From an uncultured Lachnospiraceae bacterium (GTDB lineage Bacteria > Bacillota > Clostridia > Lachnospirales > Lachnospiraceae), in assembly GCA_903789615.1 (NCBI GenBank), contig CAIFEV010000002.1, positions 248,001 through 312,000 on the forward strand: a stretch of 64,000 nucleotides of DNA, given 5' to 3'. Numbering within the stretch: position 1 is the stretch's first letter; the number at the start of each line of letters is the position of its first letter. The position numbers and the translations under genes were made by a program. Under the pieces are notes generated by a model. That model did not search any database, was not told the origin of the DNA, and saw nothing but the letters and a program-made list of their open reading frames with translations. This document shows, piece after piece, positions 41,562 through 49,893 of the stretch.

Positions 41562-43784
41562 TCACCTGCCATTCTTTGGAATTTTCTGCAGGCTCTCATT
41601 GAAGGCCCGGATTTCCTGCCCGCTGACAGCGGGGCCTGCCTGGCTGAGCAGACTCTCAAAACGCATGCCGGCAAGCATCTTCTGAAGGGCCGGATTTTTT
41701 GAGGCGCTTTCCGCAACCTCACCGCGGCTGGCGCGGATCTTCTTCATCAGCGCGCCGGTGAGGGCAGCGGTATCCGGATTTCCCATCAGATCCCCAAATG
41801 TATCCCGGATGGAGTAGCAGTCCTCCCGGAATACCTCCCGGTCAAACCAGTTGACGATACTCTTTCTGCCGCTCAGAACATATCCCGCGTCGGGGCTGTC
41901 GGCGCGCTTCACCGTGATGGTGTCAGACAGCCCGCCGCACCTGGCGGTAATCTGATGTTCCCCGCATATCGGCACCCGGAAGACAAATATCCGTTTCCCA
42001 TCCCGGGCAGCAAAAGGCTTCCCGTCCACGAAAAGTCCGATCCGGCCGCAGTTTGAATACACTTTGATCTCCGTTTCATCCTCGCAGCGGTTCACATACC
42101 GCCGCCCGCAGATATGCACAAACGGTTCTTTGCTCCAGGCTGCCTTGTACAGATAAAACGCATCTTTCTTCAGCCTGCGGTCCATCGTGACGAGGCCCTT
42201 CTGATTCACCCCGTGGTTTCCGCCCTCATCGCGGCCGTCCGCCGCAAAATCAAACAGGTTCCAGACGCTGCTCATCCAGAGCCAGGGTCTGTCTTCAATG
42301 CACTGCAGCATATGCTCATGATAGAGGCACTGGTACTGCTCGGAATAATCCCCCCGCTCCGGGTGAGAGCTCTGATACTTCGGATTGGCGTCCGCCCCGT
42401 ACTCGGACAGTCCGAGACAGCGATCCGGATACTTCGCATGAAATGAGTCCAGAAAGCTGTCATTCTGTGCGGGTTCTCCCAGATACCAGCCGAAATACAG
42501 ATTGTATCCCGCCAGATCAGAAAGCCTTGTCAGCGGGTCTTCCGGCTCCAGCATGAACGCATGCGCCATAACGGTCGGTCTGCCCGGATCCATCCGGTGG
42601 CACAAATCATTCAGAAGGCGGTGATTGTCCATAAGATCCCCGGAGATCTGCCCGGATGCCGTGATTTCATTGGAAATGCACCAGCAGACGATCGACGGAT
42701 GGTGAAAACACTGCGTTATGAGTTCCCGCATCTGCGTCAGTGTGTTATTCCTGCCGCCCGGCATATGGCAGGTGATATAAGGAATTTCCGCCCACACGAC
42801 AATCCCGTATTCATCACAGAGATCGTAGAATTCCTGGGCCTGCTGATAATGCGCCAGGCGCACCATATTCGCCCCGATCTCCCGGATGAAATCCATATCC
42901 TGCCTGTGATCCTCATCCCGCAGCGCGTTTCCGGCTCCGGCGCGGTCCTGATGCCGCGACACCCCCCGCAGCGGATATTCTTTCCCGTTCAGGATAAATC
43001 CCCGCTGCGGATCAAACTCCGTAACCCGGCACCCGAAGCGCACCGAAACCTCGTCCTGACACACACCGTCCTTCATCAGCTGCGCACGGGCTGTGTACAG
43101 ATACGGATCGGCCTTTCCATTCCAAAGTCTGACATCCGTGAGGGTAAGCTTAGCGCAGGCATACCCGTCCGCCACCGGACAGGTCACAGACTGATCCGCA
43201 ATGGCAAATGTCACGCAGTCCCCGCCGCAGGTCCAGGCCTCCGCCTTTACGCAGGCACGCCTGTCTTCAAGATTCACATCCGTTGTCACCCGGATGCCGG
43301 GTGTTCCGTCCTGGATCAGTTCAAAATGATACGCAGGGACAAGAATCAGGCTGACGGAGCGGTACAGTCCGCCGTAAAATGTGAAATCGGCCTTCTGCGG
43401 ATACACCCGGTCATTTTTCCCGTTATCGACAAGTACACAGAGAAGATTGCCGGTATTGTTAAGATGGTCTGTCAGATCAACCCGGAATGCCGCGTATCCG
43501 CCCTCGTGGCGGGCGAGTTTTACGCCGTTCAGGTACACGGACGCCGTCATGGCGGCCCCTTCCAATTCCAGAACCGCCCGCCCGCCGTCTGTAAGCTTCG
43601 GCTTTTCAAACGCTTTTACATAGCAGGCTGTCCCCCGCCAGTAATCATCTCCACCGTCCTGTCCGTCTTTGGCATTCCAGGTGTGGGGGAGCGTCACGCT
43701 CTCCCACCCTTCCGGGATGCCATCCGGGATTTCGGAGGTCTTTGCAAAATACCAGCCCGTATTCCACGGCAGCTTTCTTCGCAT
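41562..43784 (-). CDS. Glycoside hydrolase family 2 (beta-galactosidase/beta-glucuronidase type)
   Basis: 740 residues. N-terminal jelly-roll (LPHTWNAKDGQDGGDDYWRGTACYVKAF), immunoglobulin-like domain, then the TIM barrel with the acid/base Glu in VCWCISNEI and the nucleophile Glu in LGLSEYGADA. LRGVSRHQDRAGAGNA is the GH2 motif before the barrel. No signal peptide, so cytoplasmic. The C-terminal 130 residues form an extra domain. It follows the GPH transporter in one unit: an imported disaccharide or glycoside is probably cleaved inside. Whether galactoside or glucuronide cannot be decided. Confidence 0.9.
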   Translation of the reverse strand: MRRKLPWNTGWYFAKTSEIPDGIPEGWESVTLPHTWNAKDGQDGGDDYWRGTACYVKAFEKPKLTDGGRAVLELEGAAMTASVYLNGVKLARHEGGYAAFRVDLTDHLNNTGNLLCVLVDNGKNDRVYPQKADFTFYGGLYRSVSLILVPAYHFELIQDGTPGIRVTTDVNLEDRRACVKAEAWTCGGDCVTFAIADQSVTCPVADGYACAKLTLTDVRLWNGKADPYLYTARAQLMKDGVCQDEVSVRFGCRVTEFDPQRGFILNGKEYPLRGVSRHQDRAGAGNALRDEDHRQDMDFIREIGANMVRLAHYQQAQEFYDLCDEYGIVVWAEIPYITCHMPGGRNNTLTQMRELITQCFHHPSIVCWCISNEITASGQISGDLMDNHRLLNDLCHRMDPGRPTVMAHAFMLEPEDPLTRLSDLAGYNLYFGWYLGEPAQNDSFLDSFHAKYPDRCLGLSEYGADANPKYQSSHPERGDYSEQYQCLYHEHMLQCIEDRPWLWMSSVWNLFDFAADGRDEGGNHGVNQKGLVTMDRRLKKDAFYLYKAAWSKEPFVHICGRRYVNRCEDETEIKVYSNCGRIGLFVDGKPFAARDGKRIFVFRVPICGEHQITARCGGLSDTITVKRADSPDAGYVLSGRKSIVNWFDREVFREDCYSIRDTFGDLMGNPDTAALTGALMKKIRASRGEVAESASKNPALQKMLAGMRFESLLSQAGPAVSGQEIRAFNESLQKIPKNGR

Positions 43785-43807
43785 CGCTTTTTCTCCCTGT
43801 TATATGC

Positions 43808-45277
43808 TTATTTTCCCGCCTTCAGCGCCATATTCTCGGCGCGCTTCTTCTTATTGGCTTTCTGGATTTCCGTCATCTTATCGTTATCCAGCGGATACCA
43901 CTTCATGGCGATGATGGATGCAACCCAGCCGATCAGCATCATTCCGAGCCACATCAGCATGGTTACCCAGAAAAGCTCCGGTGTTTCCGGGTCATTGGGC
44001 TGCGGCGTCGTGCTGGTATAACCGATCCAGGCCAGGAATCCTGCGATCATGAGATCGCCCAGCGCCTTGACAATCTTGCCGGACATTGTGATCGTCGCGA
44101 CGACAAGTCCCGGCATATACTGCCCGGTCAGATAGAACTGATAGTCCGCCACATCCTGATACATCGTAACCATACAAGCACTTGTGGTCGATTTGGCCGC
44201 TGAAAGCAGTGCGTACAGTGCCACGAAAATGACAGTCGGGATAACGCTCACGCTGACAGACTTGTACGCCCCGGTCAGCATAAATACAAACATTGCAACA
44301 ATTACGAGACAGGCCAGCTTTGTAAATTTCAGGTATGCTCTGCCAGCTCCCTGTTTTCTTGCCACTCCTGTGATAAAGAAGATCAGAACGATGGTGACGA
44401 TGGAGACGATAATACTGATATCACCGGTGAACTTGTAGTTTCCGATCAGAATTCCGAACACAAGGGTCGTCACCACAGACGCCGAGGTCACTTCATTAGC
44501 CATCTTGTCTGTAGCATCGGATATCACACAGGTCAGGAATGCCGGATTCTCTTTGAACATCCGAAGCATATCCAGCAGATTGATTTTAACGCCGGGACGG
44601 TAGTTGGCCGCAATATTTTCTTTTGTATCCGCCTGCGAGATCGCGATGCAGGCAAGGAAAATGAAGACAGCGCCGATGATCATCACCGTCACGCCGAATT
44701 CCTGGAGCAGCGGGAAACTGATCTTTCCGTATTTCGGGAACAGGATTTTGGAGCGATATACCGACAGCAGCGCCGCAATGACAATCGTGTAAATCTGGGT
44801 GCAGCGGCCGATCAGCGGACGCTGTGTCGGGTCCTTGGTGATGATGTTGGACGCGATATTCTTCCCCTGGTTCATGATCGTGCGGCCGAGGAAGTAGGCA
44901 AAATAGCAGAAAATCCAGCCGGCAGCCCCGCTTCCTGGGAGCCAGAACAAAGCTCCGTACGAGGCAAGAACTGTGATCAGAAGCCCAGTGACCATAATCG
45001 GACGGGCTGCTCCGAACCGGGTGTTGATCTTCGGCACAATCACGGCAATGACCGGGTCCGTCACGGCATCCCAGATCTGCGCCGCGGAGGCGATAGAGGC
45101 CGCAACTGCCATACTCAGCCCGAATCCGCCATTGGCAATATACGTATTCATAGCGAAAAGCATCATGAACAGATTGCCGGCAGCAGGCAGCAGGCTGTAC
45201 AGAATAATTCTCCAGAGACTGGTGCGTGTGAGCCCTTCTGCCGTCTCAGAAGGACATGAAACCTTTTCTTTTTGCAT
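43808..45277 (-). CDS. GPH-family sugar:cation symporter
   Basis: 489 residues, about 12 membrane segments. The glycoside-pentoside-hexuronide signature is seen in QIWDAVTDPVIAVIVPKINTRFGAARPIM. Transports glycosides or hexuronides with Na+ or H+. ATG 45277 follows AGAGAGAAAG; the ATG 21 bases upstream lacks a ribosome site. It is upstream of and co-directional with the GH2 gene (23 bases), making an uptake-and-cleavage pair. The 286-base gap before amt holds only the amt terminator and AT-rich sequence. Confidence 0.9.
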   Translation of the reverse strand: MQKEKVSCPSETAEGLTRTSLWRIILYSLLPAAGNLFMMLFAMNTYIANGGFGLSMAVAASIASAAQIWDAVTDPVIAVIVPKINTRFGAARPIMVTGLLITVLASYGALFWLPGSGAAGWIFCYFAYFLGRTIMNQGKNIASNIITKDPTQRPLIGRCTQIYTIVIAALLSVYRSKILFPKYGKISFPLLQEFGVTVMIIGAVFIFLACIAISQADTKENIAANYRPGVKINLLDMLRMFKENPAFLTCVISDATDKMANEVTSASVVTTLVFGILIGNYKFTGDISIIVSIVTIVLIFFITGVARKQGAGRAYLKFTKLACLVIVAMFVFMLTGAYKSVSVSVIPTVIFVALYALLSAAKSTTSACMVTMYQDVADYQFYLTGQYMPGLVVATITMSGKIVKALGDLMIAGFLAWIGYTSTTPQPNDPETPELFWVTMLMWLGMMLIGWVASIIAMKWYPLDNDKMTEIQKANKKKRAENMALKAGK

Positions 45278-45490
45278 AGACTTTCTCTCTCTTTCCATTT
45301 TGTTTGTTTTCGGATCCGATCACGACGTTTGATGCAAACAGAATGGCACAGTTCTTCTCTTTTTCGTATCTCTGATTTTTATTTTTTATTTCTGCATCAG
45401 ATGTTTTTCTCTTATATACACGGATTTTTATATGTTCAGGCGAATTTGCATATACAGATGCCGAGGGACGCGATACCGCCCGGGCGCTAA

Positions 45491-45536
45491 AAAGGGCCGC
45501 TCCGCGTCAAAGGAAAATGACGCGGGACAACCCTGT
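45491..45536 (-). terminator. Probable terminator of the amt-PII gene
   Basis: On the minus strand CCCGCGTCA, loop TTTTCCTT, then TGACGCGG form an 8-bp stem, followed by AGCGGCCCTTTTTAG. The hairpin lies about 30-70 bases after the amt stop. The T run is separated from the core stem by a few bases, which may pair with GGGTTG upstream. Confidence 0.55.
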
Positions 45537-45563
45537 ATACAGAATATGCAGTTTGAGTTTAGA

Positions 45564-47312
45564 TCACTCCACGTCCTGCAGCGCGGCTTCGTTCTCCTCA
45601 CCGGTGCGCACCTTGACGACGCGCATCACGTTATAGACGAAGATCTTGCCGTCGCCGATATGTCCGGTGTACAGCGCCTTCTTGGCTGCATCGATCACAG
45701 CATCCACCGGTATCTTTGAGACGATGACTTCTGCCTTCACCTTCGGCAGCAATGTCGAGTCGACCGGGACACCGCGGTACTTTTCGGAAGTTCCCTTCTG
45801 GATTCCGCAGCCCATAACCTGCGTCATGGTCATGCCCGTCACCCCCAGGTCGTTGAGCGCCTTCTTGAGCGCGTCGAACTTCGACAGACGGCAGATGATG
45901 GTCACCTTGTGCATGCCTGTGTCGTAAACCGTTCCGGTTGCGCCGTCCTCACGCTGTACCTTTACCGCTGCGCTCATCTGCGACATGCTTGCTTTGGACG
46001 CATCGTCCTCGCCCAGGTCGGTGTTCTCATTCACATCCATGTACGACTCGGTGTTGTCAGAAATCGAGAAGCCGGCATACGCCGTCGGAAGGCCATGCTC
46101 ATTGATATCAAGGCCGGATATCTCCACTTCCGGGGACACCCGCAGACCGACAGCCCTGTCAATCAGTTTGAAGGCAATGGTCATGATGATAAGCTCATAG
46201 GCCGCCACGGACACGACGCCGAGCGCCTGAATGCCGAGCTGGGCAAAACCGCCGCCGTAAAAAAGCCCCCTGCCGACTCCGTTCGCGCCGGTTGAGAACA
46301 GTCCGACGGAAAGGGTGCCCCACATGCCATTTACCATATGAACGGAGACAGCGCCGACCGGATCGTCGATCTTCGCCTTCTTGTCGAAGAACTCAACCGA
46401 CAGCACGACCAGAATGCCCGCCACAAGCCCTATGAAAAATGCACCGACAGGCGTCACGACATCGCAGGGCGCCGTCACGGCAACCAGTCCGGCCAGCGTC
46501 GCGTTGAAGGTCATGGAAACATCCGGTTTTCCGTAGCGCACCCAGGTAAAGATCATGGCCGTGAGCGTGGCAACGGCTGCCGAAAGGTTTGTGTTGAAGC
46601 ACACCAGCGACGCCATGTTCTGGGCGTCCGTGCTGGAGAGCGCGATGGTGGATCCGCCGTTGAAACCGAACCAGCAGAACCAGAGAATGAAGACGCCCAG
46701 CGCCATCGCGGTCATGTTGTGGCCGAGGATAGCGTGCGGTTTCCCTTCCTTATCGTACTTGCCGATGCGGGGGCCGAGCATCCAGGCGCCGAGGCAGGCG
46801 ATGATTCCGCCGACCATGTGTACGCAGGTAGAGCCAGCGAAATCGTGGAAGCCCAGCCCGGATAGCCAGCCGCCGCCCCAGATCCAGTGGCCGGAGACCG
46901 GATATACGAACAGGGAGATAACGGCCGAGTAAATGCAGTACGCCTTGAAATTCGTCCGCTCCGCCATGGAACCGGACACAATGGTCGCGGCGGTCGCGCA
47001 GAACACGGTCTGGAAGAACACGTAAGCCCAGATCGGCATGTCAAGCCCCAGAAAAGAGTAATCCCCGCGGATGAGCGGATCAAATCCGCCGATAAGTGCT
47101 CCCTGTCCGTAGAACATGATGCCGAACCCAATCAGCCAGAAACACGGTGTGCCGATACAGAAGTCCATCAGATTCTTCATAAGAATGTTGCCGGTGTTTT
47201 TTGCCCGCGTGAGCCCCGCCTCGCAGAGCGCGAAACCGGCCTGCATGAAGAACACCAGAAACCCCGCGATCAGGGTCCATCCCACGTCGAGACCATTTGC
47301 CAGAATTTCCAT
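45564..47312 (-). CDS. amt: Ammonium transporter with fused C-terminal PII signalling domain
   Basis: 582 residues. Residues 1 to about 410 form the Amt channel (FMQAGFALCEAGLTRAKNTGN; FHDFAGSTCVHMVGGIIACLGAWMLGP). The twin-His pore is visible as VHMVGG and VSVHMVNGMWG. A linker (about 415-465) leads to a complete PII domain, 467-582: MHKVTIICRLSKFDAL, T-loop KGTSEKYRGVPVDSTLLPK, and TGHIGDGKIFV. The T-loop position of the uridylylated Tyr51 is Val, so control is probably by ligand binding. Start 47312 follows GGGAAGAGG. The leader holds a terminator and a small hexaloop hairpin. Divergent from the aminotransferase gene. Confidence 0.92.
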   Translation of the reverse strand: MEILANGLDVGWTLIAGFLVFFMQAGFALCEAGLTRAKNTGNILMKNLMDFCIGTPCFWLIGFGIMFYGQGALIGGFDPLIRGDYSFLGLDMPIWAYVFFQTVFCATAATIVSGSMAERTNFKAYCIYSAVISLFVYPVSGHWIWGGGWLSGLGFHDFAGSTCVHMVGGIIACLGAWMLGPRIGKYDKEGKPHAILGHNMTAMALGVFILWFCWFGFNGGSTIALSSTDAQNMASLVCFNTNLSAAVATLTAMIFTWVRYGKPDVSMTFNATLAGLVAVTAPCDVVTPVGAFFIGLVAGILVVLSVEFFDKKAKIDDPVGAVSVHMVNGMWGTLSVGLFSTGANGVGRGLFYGGGFAQLGIQALGVVSVAAYELIIMTIAFKLIDRAVGLRVSPEVEISGLDINEHGLPTAYAGFSISDNTESYMDVNENTDLGEDDASKASMSQMSAAVKVQREDGATGTVYDTGMHKVTIICRLSKFDALKKALNDLGVTGMTMTQVMGCGIQKGTSEKYRGVPVDSTLLPKVKAEVIVSKIPVDAVIDAAKKALYTGHIGDGKIFVYNVMRVVKVRTGEENEAALQDVE

Positions 47313-47354
47313 ATCCTCTTCCCTCCATGAATATTCCGTTGACAGGTAATCAAT

Positions 47355-47402
47355 AAAGAAAAAAGGCGCCTTCCGATCCCCGCCGGAAAGCGTCTTTGCT
47401 TC
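47355..47402 (-). promoter_or_regulatory. amt leader: hexaloop hairpin overlapping a terminator (candidate antitermination site)
   Basis: On the minus strand GAAGC (47402-47398), hexaloop AAAGAC, GCTTT (47391-47387) form a small hairpin with A at loop position 1 and G at 4. The same AAAGAC begins the 5' arm of a terminator: AAAGACGCTTTCCG pairs with CGGAAGGCGCCTTT and is followed by TTTCTTT. The two structures exclude each other. The terminator ends about 45 bases before the amt start codon. Confidence 0.6.
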
Positions 47403-47411
47403 GATGACAAT

Positions 47412-47440
47412 AAAATAAAGGACAGGAAGAGTCTTGTCAA
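47412..47440 (-). promoter_or_regulatory. Promoter of amt
   Basis: Minus-strand TTGACA (47440-47435), 17-base spacer, TATTTT (47417-47412). The start of transcription would be near 47405, just before the hexaloop hairpin. The aminotransferase promoter at 47763 has the same two hexamers and spacing. The rest of the 619-base gap 47313-47931 shows no gene. Confidence 0.6.
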
Positions 47441-47762
47441 CTGTTTTCTCACTTCCGGAAATCCCGTGCAGCGGCGCGCTTCGCGTGAATTTTTCCATTC
47501 CGGGGCTTTTCTTCCCTTTCCGTTTCCACCTGTCCCCGCCGGTTTGATTCTTGCAAGTGCGCGCATGCGGGAAGGGGCATCCTGTCTCATTTTGTAAAAG
47601 AAGACCGGCGCGCAAATCCGCCATTTGCCCGGAATATGTCAAGAAACTGTAAATCTCCTGTTTTATATTAAGCATTCAATATTTCATCCCGCACATGATG
47701 TTTTTCCGTATGTACTGCGGATGTTATTCCATAATTTTTCGTTACTTCTTCACGTTAAACCG

Positions 47763-47791
47763 TTGACATCCCGCGCCGATGGTGCTATTTT
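47763..47791 (+). promoter_or_regulatory. Promoter of the aminotransferase operon
   Basis: TTGACA (47763-47768), 17-base spacer, TATTTT (47786-47791): identical hexamers and spacing to the divergent amt promoter. Transcription would begin near 47798 and meet the leader terminator within about 60 bases. Confidence 0.65.
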
Positions 47792-47801
47792 TACTCTCGT
47801 A

Positions 47802-47862
47802 GCCGGGAACCGGCCATTGCAAAGGCGCAATCGAAGGAAATTCGATTGCGCCTTTTTTATTT
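47802..47862 (+). promoter_or_regulatory. Leader of the aminotransferase operon: hexaloop hairpin overlapping a terminator
   Basis: ATTGC (47816-47820), hexaloop AAAGGC, GCAAT (47827-47831) form a small hairpin with A1 and G4 in the loop. AAAGGCGCAATCGAA (47821-47835) pairs perfectly over 15 bp with 47841-47855, loop GGAAA, followed by TTTATTTTTT: a strong terminator that cannot coexist with the small hairpin. A short GCCGG-GAA-CCGGC hairpin (47802-47814) precedes both. The gene starts 70 bases after the T run. Confidence 0.65.
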
Positions 47863-47931
47863 TTTCAAGCGTGGGGAAAGAAACGACAGCACCTGACGGT
47901 TCCCAAAAACGTGTATAGGAGGAACTTCAAA

Positions 47932-49146
47932 ATGAGACTGAAGGACACGGGACTTACAGCAGAGCAGCTCAAGGGACTTGTGAACAAGTACATGATCGAG
48001 ACCTATGAGCGTTTTGACTTTGTCGCTGACAGAGCCAAGGGCAACTACATGTACGATGAGAACGACACGCCGTATCTTGATTTCTATGCCGACATCGCCG
48101 TAAACAGCGTCGGCAACTGCAACGACAGAGTTGTCAAGGCCGTTCAGGAGCAGGCTGCAACCATCATGCAGACATTCAACTATCCGTACACCGTTCCGCA
48201 GGCTCTGCTTGCCGAAAAGGTCTGCACGACCATCGGCATGGACAAGATCTTCTATCAGAACACCGGCACCGAGGCCAACGAAGCCATGATCAAGATGGCC
48301 CGCAAATACGGTGTTGAGAAATACGGCCCGCACAAATACAAGATCATCACCGCCGCAAAGTCTTTCCACGGCCGCACGTTCGGCGCCATGTCCGCAACCG
48401 GCCAGCCGGACAATGCCTGCCAGATCGGCTTCGGCGACATGACCCCGGGCTTTGAGTACGCAAAATTCAACGATCTGGAAGATTTCAAGTCGAAGGTCGA
48501 TGAAAACACCATCGCCATCATGGTTGAGCCGATCCAGGGCGAGGGCGGCGTAAATCCGGCAACACCGGAATTCATGCAGGGACTCAGAAAACTGTGCGAC
48601 GAGAAGGGCCTTCTTCTTCTTATTGATGAAGTACAGACCGGGTGGTGTCGCACCGGCAAGATCATGGCTTACATGCATTACGGCATCAAGCCGGATATCG
48701 TTTCCATGGCCAAGGCGATGGGCGGCGGCATGCCGATCGGCGCTATCTGCGCAAGAGCTGAGGTTGCGAAAGCCTTTACCATGGGGTCTCACGGAACGAC
48801 TTTCGGCGGACACCCGGTATGCTGCGCGGCGTCTCTTGCCGCTGTAAATGAGATGCTCGACAAGGATCTCGCCGGCAAGGCGGCTGAGACGGGCGAATAC
48901 CTGATGGGTGAGCTTAAGAAACTTCCGCATGTAAAGGAAGTCCGCGGCAAGGGACTTATGATCGGCATCGAGTTCACCGATCTGAACAGTGTTGAGATGA
49001 AGCACGAGTGCCTGCACAGACATCTGCTCACCACCGCCATCGGAAGCAACATCATGCGTCTGATCCCGCCGCTCACCATCACAAAGGACGAGTGTGACAA
49101 GGCTGTCGCGATCATCGGTGAGTCCATCGACGCTCTGAGCAGATAA
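47932..49146 (+). CDS. Class III aminotransferase (acetylornithine/4-aminobutyrate type)
   Basis: 404 residues. PLP enzyme: the Schiff-base lysine is in PDIVSMAKAMGGGMPIGA; FYQNTGTEANEAMIKMARKYG and the Asp of LLLIDEVQTGWCRTGK are conserved; THGTTFGG-like GSHGTTFGGHPVCCAA follows. ATG 47932 has AGGAGGAAC upstream. It lies outside any arginine operon, in a unit with a cytidylate-kinase-like gene and the permease-dehydrogenase fusion. GABA or another omega-amino acid is therefore at least as likely a substrate as acetylornithine. The leader carries a conditional-looking terminator. Confidence 0.92.
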   Translation: MRLKDTGLTAEQLKGLVNKYMIETYERFDFVADRAKGNYMYDENDTPYLDFYADIAVNSVGNCNDRVVKAVQEQAATIMQTFNYPYTVPQALLAEKVCTTIGMDKIFYQNTGTEANEAMIKMARKYGVEKYGPHKYKIITAAKSFHGRTFGAMSATGQPDNACQIGFGDMTPGFEYAKFNDLEDFKSKVDENTIAIMVEPIQGEGGVNPATPEFMQGLRKLCDEKGLLLLIDEVQTGWCRTGKIMAYMHYGIKPDIVSMAKAMGGGMPIGAICARAEVAKAFTMGSHGTTFGGHPVCCAASLAAVNEMLDKDLAGKAAETGEYLMGELKKLPHVKEVRGKGLMIGIEFTDLNSVEMKHECLHRHLLTTAIGSNIMRLIPPLTITKDECDKAVAIIGESIDALSR

Positions 49147-49176
49147 CCGGCACCTACAGAAAGCAGGGTGAGTTTC

Positions 49177-49770
49177 ATGAAACATATGGTCATCACCATC
49201 GGCTGCGAGTATGGCGCGGGCGGACCCCAGATCGGCCGTTTCATCGCCGACGCTCTGGGCATCGAGTTCTACGACCGGGACATCGTCGACAAGGTCGTCG
49301 AGGAGACCGGCGCGTCCAGAGACCTCGTCGAGAAAACGGATGTGGACACCAATGTCAAGTATGAAGTGGACACATCCCTGGGACCGAGATATCTGAACCT
49401 GACCAACCGCGTCATCTATGTGCAGTTTGATGTCATACGCCAGATGGCTGAGAAATCCTCGTGTGTCATCATCGGGCGCTGCGCCGACTACATCTTGAAG
49501 GACAGAAAGGACACCCTGAAGGTGTTCCTGTACGCCCCGAAGGAAACCAGAATCAAGTCGGTGATGGATCTCGGGCATCTGTCAAAGGCAGACGCCACCA
49601 AAAAAGTCGAGTACTACGACGAGAACGAGCACGTCCGCTACAAGTATATGACCGGAACTTACCGCGGCGATCGAAGCAACCGTGACATCCTTCTGAACAG
49701 TTCGCTGCTCGGATGGGAGAACACAGCCAGATATTTACTGGAGCTGATCGATCTGCGCTACGGTGAGTAA
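49177..49770 (+). CDS. Cytidylate-kinase-like protein (Cytidylate_kin2 family)
   Basis: 197 residues. The P-loop variant reads VITIGCEYGAGGPQIGRFIADALGIEFYDRDIVDKV; CVIIGRCADYILKDR and KVFLYAPKETRIKSV follow. This family of Clostridia kinases resembles cytidylate kinase but the substrate is unproven, and the loop lacks the usual GKS/T. ATG 49177 (AGGGTGA upstream) is preferred to the in-frame GTG 49168. It is 31 bases after the aminotransferase gene and is followed by a leader-type terminator before the fusion gene. Confidence 0.85.
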   Translation: MKHMVITIGCEYGAGGPQIGRFIADALGIEFYDRDIVDKVVEETGASRDLVEKTDVDTNVKYEVDTSLGPRYLNLTNRVIYVQFDVIRQMAEKSSCVIIGRCADYILKDRKDTLKVFLYAPKETRIKSVMDLGHLSKADATKKVEYYDENEHVRYKYMTGTYRGDRSNRDILLNSSLLGWENTARYLLELIDLRYGE

Positions 49771-49785
49771 TACCGGTACCACAAT

Positions 49786-49851
49786 CGTCAGCAACGGCGC
49801 TGACGGGAAGGAGGCATTATCTCATGCCTTCTTCCCGCCGGCGCCTTTTTT
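49786..49851 (+). promoter_or_regulatory. Internal leader before the permease-dehydrogenase gene: hexaloop hairpin overlapping a terminator
   Basis: CGTCAGC (49786-49792), hexaloop AACGGC, GCTGACG (49799-49805) form a perfect 7-bp stem with A1 and G4 in the loop. GGCGC and CGGGAAGGAGGCAT within 49796-49817 instead pair with ATGCCTTCTTCCCG and GCGCC in 49824-49845, followed by TTTTTT: a strong terminator. The two overlap at 49796-49805. The fusion gene starts 43 bases after the T run. Confidence 0.7.
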
Positions 49852-49893
49852 GCTGATATAACAACTGAATTCAAGTTGGAGGAGTTCAGTCCT

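Noticed and set aside
42561-44021. A 486-residue plus-strand open frame
   Set aside because: Antisense shadow of the GH2 and GPH genes; similar long shadows at 2968-4215, 6382-7983, 14079-15464, 17258-18706 and 25177-26829 were set aside for the same reason.
47802-47814. GCCGG-GAA-CCGGC as the first hairpin of an ANTAR target
   Set aside because: The loop has three bases and lacks the A1/G4 hexaloop, so it was described but not counted as the first ANTAR hairpin.
47857-49578. A 573-residue open frame on the minus strand
   Set aside because: It lies opposite the aminotransferase and kinase-like genes, whose family motifs and ribosome sites are clear. Its sequence is Asp/His/Arg/Val-rich in the way of antisense frames in GC-rich genes.
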